From Firm-04 sp964463355 (GTDB taxonomy: Bacteria; Bacillota; Clostridia; Oscillospirales; Ruminococcaceae), in NCBI GenBank assembly GCA_964463355.1, contig CAYXBP010000010.1, positions 1-64,000 on the forward strand: a stretch of 64,000 nucleotides of DNA. The letters run 5' to 3'. Positions 18,374 through 27,560 of the stretch are shown piece after piece (position 1 is the stretch's first letter; each line of letters starts with the position of its first letter). The position numbers and the translations under genes are program-made. The notes under the pieces are model-generated. The model was given only the letters and a program-made list of their open reading frames with translations. It ran no database searches and was not told the DNA's origin.

Positions 18374-19300
18374 ATGATTCATTACTTTCAGACCATTGAC
18401 GGCAAGCTGCAAAGCGTGGAAAGCGCACAGCCTGGGTGCTGGGTTTCGGTGTATGAACCAACGCCAGAGGAAATCGAGATTCTCACGGGAGAATACGGGC
18501 TGGATGTCGGTTTTGTGCGTTCTTCACTGGATGAGGAGGAATCCTCCCGTGTGGAGCGCGAGGATTCTCAAACGCTGATTATCGTGGATACTGCGGTGGC
18601 GGTGAAGGAAGAACGCAGTGATACCCTGCTCTTTTATACCGTGCCCCTTGGCATTATCACCACGCCTGACTATGTCTTTACCATTTCGCTCAGGCGCAAC
18701 CAGATTATGCAGAATATCGCAGAAGGTGCTGTGCCCAATGTGCATACACAGATGAAAACACGCTTCATTCTTCAGGTGCTGATGCGCATTTCTGCCGGAT
18801 TTGTTACTTACCTGAAACAGATCGACAAGATTTCCTACTCTATGGAGAAACAGCTGAGCGGTGCCATGAAAAACCACGAGCTGGTACAGCTGATGGGTTT
18901 GGAGAAATCCTTAGTTTACTTTTCCACTTCCCTGAAGGCGAATCTCAACACGATTGAAAAGATTCAACGTGGCAGAGTGGTAAAGCTATATGAGGACGAT
19001 CAGGATCTCATGGATGATGTGACCATTGAGCTGAAACAGGCTATTGAGATGGCAAGCATTTACAGCGGAATTTTGGCAGTACTGATGGATGCATTCTCCT
19101 ATGTCATTGCAAATAATCAGAATGCTGTGATGTCACGACTGACGGTGATCACGGTGATCATGTCCATTCCTACAATGATATTCAGCTTTTATGGTATGAA
19201 CACCTCTGGATTACCCATCGCCGCCACATGGTTTCCGACAGCAATTGCGGTTTGCGCCACAGCAATGGTCGCATTTATGCTGCTGCGCAGACACAAATAA
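18374..19300 (+). CDS. CorA-family divalent cation transporter
   Basis: CorA proteins are pentameric Mg2+/Co2+ channels. The product has a long soluble N-terminal domain, a long helix, and two C-terminal transmembrane helices. The signature GMN lies between them (YGMNTSG, about residue 275). Length 308 is normal. The frame extends to 18272, but GGGAGG before ATG 18374 fixes the start. The metal handled is not certain, as the family also has Zn2+ and Ni2+ members. Confidence 0.9.
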   Translation: MIHYFQTIDGKLQSVESAQPGCWVSVYEPTPEEIEILTGEYGLDVGFVRSSLDEEESSRVEREDSQTLIIVDTAVAVKEERSDTLLFYTVPLGIITTPDYVFTISLRRNQIMQNIAEGAVPNVHTQMKTRFILQVLMRISAGFVTYLKQIDKISYSMEKQLSGAMKNHELVQLMGLEKSLVYFSTSLKANLNTIEKIQRGRVVKLYEDDQDLMDDVTIELKQAIEMASIYSGILAVLMDAFSYVIANNQNAVMSRLTVITVIMSIPTMIFSFYGMNTSGLPIAATWFPTAIAVCATAMVAFMLLRRHK

Positions 19301-19318
19301 AACCAAACAGAAGTTCAG

Positions 19319-19350
19319 CTCATCGGCTTTATAACCGATGAGTTTATCTT
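19319..19350 (+). terminator. intrinsic terminator after the corA-like gene
   Basis: CTCATCGG (19319-19326) pairs with CCGATGAG (19335-19342), followed by TTTATCTTTT. Confidence 0.75.
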
Positions 19351-19378
19351 TTGTCCCCCTTTTTCCATCAGCAAAAAG

Positions 19379-19407
19379 TTGACAATATGACAGTTTTATG
19401 ATATAAT
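19379..19407 (+). promoter_or_regulatory. sigma-A promoter
   Basis: TTGACA (19379-19384), 17 bases, TATAAT (19402-19407). It drives the three-domain regulator that follows. Confidence 0.85.
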
Positions 19408-19476
19408 ACCCATGGATATTCGGCAATTTTTGCCGATCATGTATTCCAATTGTAACCTGCGAGGGGGGCAATTACT

Positions 19477-21696
19477 ATGAAAAAGCGACTCATGTTCGGT
19501 GTCATCATTGCTGAAACAGAGCATATCCTGCAAAAACGAATCATTAAGGGTATGATCGCGCAAGCACAGACACTGGATATCGACCTCTGCATTTTTTCTA
19601 TGACATCCAACGATATCCATAAAACCCCACATCAGAATGCGGAGTTGAATTTGTACCGATATATGAATTTCAATCTGTTGGACGGCATTCTGTACGCCAG
19701 AGCTACCATTGCAGGCGATTACGCCAAGCAGTATATTGATCAGTTGCTGCTTGCACAGAAGAAGCCTGTCCTCACGGTAGATGACAACACAAGTCCTTTC
19801 CCATGCCACATGATTGATGATAAAACGGGCATTACAGAACTCACCACACACTGCATTGAGGTACATGGTCTGACGGATCTCATCTGTCTGACGGGCTATC
19901 CGAATAATTATCATGCCCAGCAACGGGCTGAAGGCTTTTGTGAAGCCATGCGGGCACATGGTTTGCCTTGCGGCCCAGAGCGCATTGTGTACGGCGATTT
20001 CTGGGAAGAACGCGCAAGAGCTTTGGGCGAGGAAATCGTTAACGGCACTCGCCCTATGCCACAGGGAGTGATCTGTGCCAATGATGCTATGGCAAAGTTT
20101 CTCTGCGAGGAACTGACGGAAAAAGGAATCAACATTCCAGAGCAGATCACGATAGTGGGCTACGATGCTTCATTGATCAATGAACAGAACATTATCTCAA
20201 TAACCAGCTATGTACGAAAGAACTTCACTCTTGGTGCCACTGCTGTTTTGCAGCTGCATCAGCAATTGACAGGCAAAGCGGGAAAACTGGTAGAAACTGA
20301 AAAAATCACCTTAATTACAGGCAGAAGCTGCACCTGCGGCGACGACGACGGATATCTGCGCCATGTGCTGCGGGAAAAAGAAGAAACGGAATACTATAAT
20401 ATACTGTTTCGATTCAGCAATATGACAATCAACATGACACATCATGAGACGTTGGATGATTGCATGGAAGAACTGCTGCGGTATCTCTTTTTGCTGCGCA
20501 AGCAAAAGGAATACTACCTTTGCCTCAATGAGGACTGGGAAGGTGACGGCGCAGTGGGGCGGCAGGATGATTACCGCCGAGAGGGCTTCCCGGAGCATAT
20601 GATTCTCAAAGTCGGTGGATGTCAGGTGCTTTCAAAGCCCTTCCAGTCATCCAGGATGCTGCCTGCTCTGCATGAGCCGCGCGAAAACCCTACTACATAT
20701 TTCTTCTCTCCCCTGCACCACAATGACCGCCTGTTCGGCGTTTCAGTGGTGGGATTGGGCGATGCAACCGATTGCTATGACCCTGTATATCTTCCGTGGA
20801 AAACCGCTGTGGAGATCGGACTGGAATATGTACGAATACAAAGCTATCTCCGAAGATTCAACAATCGTATCTATCTTTCGGAGATCCGCGATTCGCTGAC
20901 AGGCTTGTTCAATGCGGAGGGACACGAAAAATTCTGCAAAGAATGCTTTGCTGCTGCCAAAAAAGAGCAGCGTCGTTTTCTAATCCTTTATGCGCAATGC
21001 GATGGCGTGCGGCAACTCAATGAAACATACGGACACACCGAGGGCGACAGTGCAATCTCTGTGCTTGCCAACGCTATCAACAATTGTTGCTCAAGCAATG
21101 AACGTTGCGCACGCATTCAGGATGGGCTGTTTTCCATCATCGGCTACCGCGATTACGTCATTGAAGCCGATGCTATGCTGATACAATCCATACGCAACTC
21201 GCTGGATCAATACAATCAGACCTCTTTGAAACCTTACAAGGTAACCGCAAGCTTTGGCGTTTTCTGCGATTATCTTAAGCCTGAGGACACACTCGAACAA
21301 ATCTGTGACATAGCGAAAACACAATTGCAGGAAAGCAAAAAAAGTTCGGATGTGAAGCGAAGCGCACCCTATTACCGTCAGTTTGTAGATCTGCGTGAAC
21401 GTATTTACAGTAATCCCAACGAGGACTGGAATATCGACAAGATGTGCCAATCCATGATCCTGAGCCGTGGATACTTCCAAAAACTGTATTCACGCTGCTT
21501 TGGCATCAGTTTTACACAGGATGTCATTAATAGCCGCATTTCTCTTTCTAAGCGATTGCTCGCCAGCACCGATATGAGCATCGCTGATATTTCGGAATCC
21601 TGCGGCTATGCAAACTATGTTCACTTTATGCACCAGTTTAAGAAAGTAGTGGGTATGACAGCAACCGACTATCGCAAAAAAGAACAGGCAAAATAA
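19477..21696 (+). CDS. ligand-binding / degenerate GGDEF / AraC regulator (copy 1)
   Basis: This 739-residue cytosolic protein has three parts. A LacI-type periplasmic-binding-like domain (about 1-280) shows GVICANDAMAKFLCEEL and ITIVGYDASL. A middle region leads to a GGDEF-like domain starting RDSLTGLFNAEGH (about 470), where the active-site motif is replaced by RIQDGLF. An AraC-type double helix-turn-helix (about 630-735) has SIADISESCGYANYVHF. I infer a one-component transcription factor with a non-cyclase GGDEF used for dimerisation or sensing. It is monocistronic. A paralogue with the same layout lies at 34485-36677. Confidence 0.88.
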   Translation: MKKRLMFGVIIAETEHILQKRIIKGMIAQAQTLDIDLCIFSMTSNDIHKTPHQNAELNLYRYMNFNLLDGILYARATIAGDYAKQYIDQLLLAQKKPVLTVDDNTSPFPCHMIDDKTGITELTTHCIEVHGLTDLICLTGYPNNYHAQQRAEGFCEAMRAHGLPCGPERIVYGDFWEERARALGEEIVNGTRPMPQGVICANDAMAKFLCEELTEKGINIPEQITIVGYDASLINEQNIISITSYVRKNFTLGATAVLQLHQQLTGKAGKLVETEKITLITGRSCTCGDDDGYLRHVLREKEETEYYNILFRFSNMTINMTHHETLDDCMEELLRYLFLLRKQKEYYLCLNEDWEGDGAVGRQDDYRREGFPEHMILKVGGCQVLSKPFQSSRMLPALHEPRENPTTYFFSPLHHNDRLFGVSVVGLGDATDCYDPVYLPWKTAVEIGLEYVRIQSYLRRFNNRIYLSEIRDSLTGLFNAEGHEKFCKECFAAAKKEQRRFLILYAQCDGVRQLNETYGHTEGDSAISVLANAINNCCSSNERCARIQDGLFSIIGYRDYVIEADAMLIQSIRNSLDQYNQTSLKPYKVTASFGVFCDYLKPEDTLEQICDIAKTQLQESKKSSDVKRSAPYYRQFVDLRERIYSNPNEDWNIDKMCQSMILSRGYFQKLYSRCFGISFTQDVINSRISLSKRLLASTDMSIADISESCGYANYVHFMHQFKKVVGMTATDYRKKEQAK

Positions 21697-21769
21697 ACCA
21701 TGTCGTTCATTTGATATGCGCATTGTTTTGTATGAATTGACGAAAACTTCGTGAAGATCACAAAAATGC

Positions 21770-21799
21770 TTGACATTTTTCTGCAAATTGTCGTATAAT
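21770..21799 (+). promoter_or_regulatory. sigma-A promoter for the T-box/thrS transcript
   Basis: TTGACA (21770-21775), 18 bases, TATAAT (21794-21799). The leader to thrS is about 255 bases. Confidence 0.85.
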
Positions 21800-21807
21800 A
21801 GGCACAT

Positions 21808-22052
21808 CTGGAAGTATTGTTGTGGGAAGGCAATGGACATGACCGTCTGGTCATCCGTCTGACAGAGAGAATGCTGATTGCGCTGAAAGGCATTCGACGG
21901 AACCCTCTACGGCTACCACCACTGCTGCAATGATATCATCTGGTAGAGTGAAACGCTCGGGTGGAACCGTGCGGCGTTTGTGATACACAAACCTCGTACC
22001 CCAAGCAGGTGTTGTCATCTGCTATGGGTGACGAGGTTCTTTATTTTTAGGA
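21808..22052 (+). ncRNA. T-box leader with terminator, threonine type
   Basis: The T-box sequence GGGTGGAACCGTGCGG (21959-21974) is unmistakable and pairs with uncharged tRNA to form the antiterminator. Upstream is a stem I with the AGAGAG-type element (21863-21868) and a terminal hairpin GAATGC/GGCATTC. An ACC triplet at 21902-21904 sits where the specifier is expected (threonine). The competing terminator AACCTCGT...ACGAGGTT (21990-22040) ends in CTTTATTTTT. Uncharged tRNA-Thr should turn thrS on. The specifier position is inferred from order, not from a folded model. Confidence 0.92.
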
Positions 22053-22063
22053 GGTTGTTTGTT

Positions 22064-23998
22064 ATGATGATTCGTTTTGCAAACGGCAATTACGAAAGCG
22101 ACGGTGACATCACCGTATATGATGCCGCAAAAGAGGCAGGCGTTCTCACAAAAGAAGTCATTGCGGCAAAGGTAAACGGTGTGCCCACGGATCTGACGGC
22201 TGTACTGAACGCAGACGCTGATGTGGAGCTGCTCACCTTTGACATGGAGGACGGCAAGCACGTTTTCTGGCACACGGCGGCCCATGTTCTGGCACAGGCA
22301 GTCAAGCGTTTGTATCCCGAGGTCAAGCTGACCATAGGCCCTGCCATTGATCGCGGTTTCTACTACGATTTTGACTCGGAAATGCCCTTTACTGCCGACA
22401 CCATGAAGGCTCTTGAGAGTGAAATGAAGAAGATTGTGAAGGAAAACCACAAAATTGAACGCTTTACTTTACCAAGAGCCGATGCCATCGCCTTTATGCA
22501 AGAACGCAAGGAGCCATACAAGGTTCAACTCATTGAAGAACTCCCCGAAGGCGAAACCATCAGCTTCTACCGTCAGGGCGATTTCGTAGATCTCTGCGCG
22601 GGCCCTCATCTGTTTTCTACCGGTATGGTGAAAGCTTTCAAGCTGACACAATGCACTGGTGCGTACTGGAAGGGCGATCAGAATAACAAGATGCTCAAAC
22701 GTATCTACGGTGTCGCTTTTCCAAAGAAAGAGATGCTTCATGAGCATCTGGAGATGCTTGAGGAAGCAAAGAAACGCGACCACAACAAAATCGGAAGAGA
22801 GTTGGGCTACTTTACCACAGTGGATTACATCGGTCAGGGACTGCCGATTTTGATGCCTAAGGGTGCAAGAGTCATTCAGCTTCTGCAGCGTTGGGTTGAG
22901 GATGTGGAGCAATCAAAAGGCTGCCTGCTGACCAAAACTCCACTCATGGCAAAGCGCGACTTATATAAGATTTCAGGTCACTGGGATCACTATCTGGATG
23001 GTATGTTTATTTTGGGCGATCCCTACGACGAGGATAAGGAATGCTTTGCACTCCGCCCAATGACCTGCCCGTTCCAGTATCAGGTCTACCTGAACAAACA
23101 GCGTTCCTACAAAGAGCTACCCATGCGTCTGACGGAAACCTCAACCTTGTTCCGTAACGAGGACAGTGGTGAAATGCACGGTCTGATTCGTGTGCGCCAG
23201 TTTACCATCTCTGAAGGGCACTATGTTCTGCGCCCCGATCAGCTGGAGGAGGAGTTCCGTGGCTGCTTGGAGCTTGCCAAGTATATGCTCGATACCGTGG
23301 GTCTGTTGCAGGATTGTACATTCCGATTCTCACAGTGGGATCCTGCCAATCCCAATAACAAGTACGAGGGCACAGCAGAACAGTGGGAAACCGCACAAGC
23401 TGCCATGAAGAAAATTCTGGATGATATCGGTCTTGCGTACTCTATCGGCATTGATGAGGCTGCTTTCTATGGGCCAAAACTGGATATTCAGTACAAAAAT
23501 GTATTCGGCAAGGAAGATACTCTGGTTACAATCCAGATAGATATGCTGCTGGCTGAGCGTTTCGGTATGTATTATGTGGACAAGGACGGTCAGAAAAAAT
23601 TGCCGTACATTATCCACAGAACCTCCCTGGGCTGTTACGAGCGCACACTGGCTTATATGCTGGAACGTTTTGCAGGCGTGCTGCCCCTGTGGCTCGCTCC
23701 TGAGCAGGTGCGCATTATGCCCATTGGCGAGGAGCATATCGCTTATGCAAAAGCTTTGGGTGATAAACTGACAAACGCTGGTATGCGCATTATTGTGGAC
23801 GAAAAAGACGAAAACATTGGTACGAAAATTAAGAATGCCCGTCTGGAACGTATTCCATATATGCTCATCATCGGTGACAAGGAAGTGGAAGAAAACGGCG
23901 TAACGGTTCGTTCCCGTAAAGAGGGCGAACTGGGGTTGATGCCATGCGATGCTTTGGTGCAGAAACTGCTGACCGAAGTAGCAACGAAAGCAAAATGA
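22064..23998 (+). CDS. thrS: threonyl-tRNA synthetase
   Basis: This is a class II synthetase that charges tRNA-Thr. Domain order is TGS (about 1-65), the editing/second additional domain with HVFWHTAAHVLAQAVK and the YDF segment, the catalytic core with FALRPMTCPFQYQVY and TETSTLFRNEDSGEMHGLIR, and an anticodon-binding domain from about 545. Length 644 is normal. The frame extends into the T-box, but AGGAGG places the start at ATG 22064 (second Met at 22067). Expression is under the T-box upstream. Confidence 0.97.
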   Translation: MMIRFANGNYESDGDITVYDAAKEAGVLTKEVIAAKVNGVPTDLTAVLNADADVELLTFDMEDGKHVFWHTAAHVLAQAVKRLYPEVKLTIGPAIDRGFYYDFDSEMPFTADTMKALESEMKKIVKENHKIERFTLPRADAIAFMQERKEPYKVQLIEELPEGETISFYRQGDFVDLCAGPHLFSTGMVKAFKLTQCTGAYWKGDQNNKMLKRIYGVAFPKKEMLHEHLEMLEEAKKRDHNKIGRELGYFTTVDYIGQGLPILMPKGARVIQLLQRWVEDVEQSKGCLLTKTPLMAKRDLYKISGHWDHYLDGMFILGDPYDEDKECFALRPMTCPFQYQVYLNKQRSYKELPMRLTETSTLFRNEDSGEMHGLIRVRQFTISEGHYVLRPDQLEEEFRGCLELAKYMLDTVGLLQDCTFRFSQWDPANPNNKYEGTAEQWETAQAAMKKILDDIGLAYSIGIDEAAFYGPKLDIQYKNVFGKEDTLVTIQIDMLLAERFGMYYVDKDGQKKLPYIIHRTSLGCYERTLAYMLERFAGVLPLWLAPEQVRIMPIGEEHIAYAKALGDKLTNAGMRIIVDEKDENIGTKIKNARLERIPYMLIIGDKEVEENGVTVRSRKEGELGLMPCDALVQKLLTEVATKAK

Positions 23999-24004
23999 AT
24001 CACA

Positions 24005-24040
24005 GAAAAAAGCGTGGTGTTTCATGCATCACGCTTTTTC
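24005..24040 (+). terminator. thrS intrinsic terminator
   Basis: AAAAAAGCGTG pairs with CACGCTTTTT around a short loop, ending in a T tract. Confidence 0.85.
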
Positions 24041-24117
24041 GCTCTTCATCACTTAGTCGGAATCTATCAGCAGAATAGGCGAAATTGTGACTTTTTTCAT
24101 AAATTTGCAAAAACCTC

Positions 24118-24146
24118 TTGATTTTGACACAAAAATTCTGTATAAT
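24118..24146 (+). promoter_or_regulatory. sigma-A promoter for the GGGtGRT pair
   Basis: TTGATT (24118-24123), 17 bases, TATAAT (24141-24146). A closer TTGACA at 24124 is only 11 bases from the -10 and was not chosen. Confidence 0.65.
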
Positions 24147-24196
24147 AGGAGTATGTACAAGAGTGCGCTGCACTCTTAGTAGAAAGGAGTTATTTT

Positions 24197-24889
24197 ATGA
24201 TCTATTCACATGAAGTCGAAACAATGTGCCCGATCAAGCAGGGCGTTGCTCACGGCGCTGCTCCGATCCCGGAGGAAGCTCAGTGGGTTAAGGTCAAGGA
24301 TGTAAAGGATATTTCTGGCTTTACACACGGCATCGGTTGGTGCGCACCCCAACAAGGTACCTGCAAACTTACCCTTAATGTCAAAGAAGGCGTTATTCAA
24401 GAGTGCTTGGTGGAAACCATCGGTTGCTCTGGTATGACGCACTCTGCTGCAATGGCTGCTGAGATCCTGCCTGGCAGAACCGTGATGGAGGCTCTAAACA
24501 CTGACCTCGTCTGCGATGCGATCAATACCGCAATGCGCGAGCTTTTCCTGCAAATCGTTTACGGTCGCTCCCAGAGTGCTTTCTCCGAAGGTGGTCTGGT
24601 CGTTGGTGCAGGTCTGGAGGATCTTGGTAAGGGTCTGCGTTCTCAGGTTGGTACTATGTACGGCACCTTGGCAAAAGGCCCCCGCTATCTGGAAATGACT
24701 GATGGCTATGTGACTGGTTTGGCTCTGAACGAGGACAACGAAATCATTGGCTACCAGTTTGTAAACTTCGGCAAGATGATGGACTTCATCAAGGCAGGCG
24801 ATGATGCTAACACCGCTTTTGAAAAAGCAAAGGGTCAGTACGGCAGAGTTGCAGATGCTGTGAAGATCGTTGATCCCAGAAAAGAATAA
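24197..24889 (+). CDS. NifU-like iron-sulfur scaffold-type protein paired with GGGtGRT protein
   Basis: The 230-residue cytosolic product resembles proteins annotated as iron-sulfur cluster assembly scaffold (IscU/NifU N-terminal type). It has a GWCAPQQGTC segment and a second cysteine in ETIGCSGMTHSAAMAAEIL, which recalls the CxxM/CxG cysteines of IscU. No IscS or SufS lies nearby. It is followed after 14 bases by the GGGtGRT gene, an arrangement I recall from many Clostridia, so the two probably work together. The function is not established. Confidence 0.75.
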   Translation: MIYSHEVETMCPIKQGVAHGAAPIPEEAQWVKVKDVKDISGFTHGIGWCAPQQGTCKLTLNVKEGVIQECLVETIGCSGMTHSAAMAAEILPGRTVMEALNTDLVCDAINTAMRELFLQIVYGRSQSAFSEGGLVVGAGLEDLGKGLRSQVGTMYGTLAKGPRYLEMTDGYVTGLALNEDNEIIGYQFVNFGKMMDFIKAGDDANTAFEKAKGQYGRVADAVKIVDPRKE

Positions 24890-24903
24890 GGAGGACTTGC
24901 ACA

Positions 24904-25905
24904 ATGGCTTTGTTTGAATCCTATGAGAGAAGAGAAAAGCAGATCCTGGCAGTTCTGGCACAGTATGGTATCAGCACCATCGAAGAGTGTGCAGATATCT
25001 GCAAGGAAAAGGGTCTGGATGTATACAAAATGATCGAGGGCATTCAGCCCATCTGCTTTGAGAACGCAAAATGGGCTTACACCGTAGGCTGCGCGATTGC
25101 CATCAAAAAGGGCTGCACTAGAGCCGCTGATGCTGCTGCTGCCATCGGTGAGGGCTTGCAGGCTTTCTGTATTCCTGGTTCTGTTGCTGATCAGCGTAAG
25201 GTTGGTCTGGGTCATGGTAATCTGGGCAAAATGCTCCTGGAAGAAGACACCGAGTGTTTTGCTTTTCTGGCAGGTCACGAATCCTTTGCTGCAGCAGAGG
25301 GTGCCATTGGTATCGCAGAGAAAGCAAACAAAGTGCGTAAAAAGCCTTTGCGTGTTATCTTGAACGGTCTGGGTAAGGACGCTGCACAGATCATTGCACG
25401 TATCAACGGCTTTACTTACGTTGAAACCGAAATGGATTATCACACTGGCGAGGTCAAGGAAGTATTCCGCAAGGCATACTCCGATGGTCTTCGCGCAAAG
25501 GTAAACTGCTACGGTGCAAATGATGTCACCGAGGGTGTTGCAATTATGTGGAAAGAGAATGTAGATGTTTCCATCACTGGTAACTCTACGAATCCTACTC
25601 GTTTCCAACATCCTGTTGCAGGTACTTACAAGAAGGAGCGTCTGGAGAAGGGCAAGAAGTACTTCTCCGTTGCTTCTGGTGGCGGTACTGGACGCACACT
25701 GCATCCCGATAATATGGCCGCAGGCCCTGCTTCCTATGGTATGACTGATACATTGGGCAGAATGCACTCCGATGCGCAGTTTGCCGGTTCCTCTTCCGTT
25801 CCTGCCCATGTTGAGATGATGGGTCTGATCGGTGCTGGTAACAACCCCATGGTTGGTATGACCGTTGCTTGCGCTGTTGCTGTTGAGGAAGCTTTGAAAC
25901 GATAA
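24904..25905 (+). CDS. GGGtGRT protein
   Basis: This 333-residue protein carries the family-naming stretch VASGGGTGRTLHPDNMA (about residues 258-275) and another Gly-rich run LIGAGNNPMVGMTVACAVA at the end. Cysteines are present at CADIC, ICF and GCAIAIKKGC. The family is common in anaerobic Firmicutes and has no known activity. The gene is coupled to the NifU-like gene in a two-gene operon with AAGGAGG before its ATG. A metal- or cluster-related role is suggested only by its partner. Confidence 0.85.
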   Translation: MALFESYERREKQILAVLAQYGISTIEECADICKEKGLDVYKMIEGIQPICFENAKWAYTVGCAIAIKKGCTRAADAAAAIGEGLQAFCIPGSVADQRKVGLGHGNLGKMLLEEDTECFAFLAGHESFAAAEGAIGIAEKANKVRKKPLRVILNGLGKDAAQIIARINGFTYVETEMDYHTGEVKEVFRKAYSDGLRAKVNCYGANDVTEGVAIMWKENVDVSITGNSTNPTRFQHPVAGTYKKERLEKGKKYFSVASGGGTGRTLHPDNMAAGPASYGMTDTLGRMHSDAQFAGSSSVPAHVEMMGLIGAGNNPMVGMTVACAVAVEEALKR

Positions 25906-26014
25906 TCACGGGGATGTTGCCTCTTTGTACAATTTAAGAAGCATCAGAAAACCAAGTGGGCTGTCAATTCCCGAAGTGTCTTGACACTGGTTTTCGATAT
26001 AATAGCTATTGAAG

Positions 26015-26057
26015 ATCACCCATGGCTCGGTTCATTCCGAATCATGGGTGATTTTTT
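26015..26057 (+). terminator. intrinsic terminator after the GGGtGRT operon
   Basis: ATCACCCATG (26015-26024) and CATGGGTGAT (26043-26052) pair perfectly, followed by TTTTTT. It lies 110 bases after the stop; the stretch between holds no gene. Confidence 0.85.
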
Positions 26058-26140
26058 GCGATATAAGGTTTTGTAGGGGTAGATGTCAATTGCGAACCCG
26101 ATAGTCTTCCAGAGGGGATATGTTATCTCTGAATATATTT

Positions 26141-27370
26141 TCAGTTCTGTGTAACGAAATGCTTCTGGTACTCTGATTCATACAGAATGTTGAAATCAAC
26201 ATCTCCTGTTATTCCGTCAATCCTGCCCCGACTGCTGCGCTGCCACAGCATATAATCCCCTGCATAGTCCGTTTCAGAGGTATAGTGGGCAAGCCACACG
26301 GGATAATCTTTTTGAACATACCAAAAAATCTCCAAATAATTCTTACTGCTGTAGAGCATCGTGGAATAGCCATATCGCTGCATTTCCTCATCAAAGAGAA
26401 CATAAAGTTCGTTCAAATCGCGGATACTCATTTGATACTCTTGAAAATGACCAAATCGTTCCCAATCAAAGGCTACAGGGAAATCAAGTTTGATTCCGTC
26501 CAGCTGCTTGGCTACCCATGCTGCATTTGCTTTGATCTCATCTGCCGTATTGGCTGTGGTGTACAGGTACACTCCTACATCCAGACCCGCAGCCTTTGCT
26601 GCTACAATATTCTGATGATAGTAAGCATCTATGGTGATGCTCTCATTAAAATGTCCAATCCGCATGATCACAAAACTACAACCCGCTGCTTTCACTGCTT
26701 CAAAATCAATCTCTTCCTGCCAACGAGATACATCAATACCAAAACGAATACCCTCCCCGGAATGCTTTGCTATCAACGAATCAAAGGAAAGTCCTGGTGA
26801 TGTTCCGCCTCCCCCACCCGATGGCAAGGATTCCACAACGGTAATCTTCAACTTCCAAGAATAGGAATTGCCTGCATCATCAGTAATGGTTGCTGTAATA
26901 GGATATGTACCACAGACATCTGTATTGACGATGCCAGTATAGGTCAGTGTAGGGGCAGCATCATAAAAATCTGCATAACCAACATAGTCGCTTAGCTCAA
27001 AATTGGTGCCTTGCAAGATTGTCGTCCCCCATCCCCCATTGAGAAGAATCGGCGGATCTGTGTCAACAAAAGGAGCGACGGTAGTTGAGGTGGTTGTCAC
27101 TGCGGTCGTTTCTTGGCGCAAGGTGGTTTTTTCGGTTAGATGCGTGGTTGTGAGCGCATTCTGTGTGGTCGATGTGGTAAAATCGGTTCGGTCGGATACT
27201 GTCGTATCAGAAGCAATCGGATCGATTACCGAAGTGGATACATCCGTTATAGAATCTTGTTGCATAACCGCGACGGTAGAAGATTCAGAGGACGCATCGT
27301 TACAGCCTACAAGGGTGGCGCACACAAGCATTGTAGTCAAGCAAAAAGAAGGTATTCTTCGTAGTATCAT
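26141..27370 (-). CDS. lipoprotein with Ig-like domain and GH25 muramidase
   Basis: The start at ATG 27370 follows AAAGGAA and gives a lipoprotein signal with lipobox LVGC. A Ser/Thr-rich linker (to about 105) leads to a DUF5011-like Ig domain containing GTYPITATITDDAGN. The C-terminal half is a GH25 lysozyme with GIDVSRWQEEIDFEAVKAAG (about 210) and the catalytic pair in AFDWERFG. It probably cuts peptidoglycan at the cell surface. Monocistronic, with its own promoter. Confidence 0.9.
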   Translation of the reverse strand: MILRRIPSFCLTTMLVCATLVGCNDASSESSTVAVMQQDSITDVSTSVIDPIASDTTVSDRTDFTTSTTQNALTTTHLTEKTTLRQETTAVTTTSTTVAPFVDTDPPILLNGGWGTTILQGTNFELSDYVGYADFYDAAPTLTYTGIVNTDVCGTYPITATITDDAGNSYSWKLKITVVESLPSGGGGGTSPGLSFDSLIAKHSGEGIRFGIDVSRWQEEIDFEAVKAAGCSFVIMRIGHFNESITIDAYYHQNIVAAKAAGLDVGVYLYTTANTADEIKANAAWVAKQLDGIKLDFPVAFDWERFGHFQEYQMSIRDLNELYVLFDEEMQRYGYSTMLYSSKNYLEIFWYVQKDYPVWLAHYTSETDYAGDYMLWQRSSRGRIDGITGDVDFNILYESEYQKHFVTQN

Positions 27371-27413
27371 GTCGGCATAATTCCTTTCTGTACTGTTGAA
27401 AACTCTCCACATC

Positions 27414-27442
27414 ATTATACTTGATTTTCACTACAATGTAAA
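27414..27442 (-). promoter_or_regulatory. sigma-A promoter for the GH25 lipoprotein
   Basis: On the minus strand, TTTACA (27442-27437), 17 bases, TATAAT (27419-27414). Confidence 0.75.
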
Positions 27443-27560
27443 GCCTTTTTGTCGAATATTGCGGATGAAAATTCCGGAAGCATTTGCGTAAAATATGGGT
27501 TCTAAGCTGCCATCAACCTTCATATGCTGAATCATACAAACGATTTGTGAGGTGAACCAT

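Noticed and set aside
20880..21150. Regulator copy 1 as an active diguanylate cyclase
   Set aside because: The GGDEF signature is replaced by QDGLF, so cyclase activity is not expected.
24124..24146. TTGACA close to TATAAT before the NifU-like gene
   Set aside because: Spacing is only 11 bases. TTGATT at 24118 gives 17 bases.
25981..26003. TTGACA and TATAAT after the GGGtGRT gene
   Set aside because: Spacing is 11 bases, no gene follows, and a terminator starts 12 bases later. It is probably chance.
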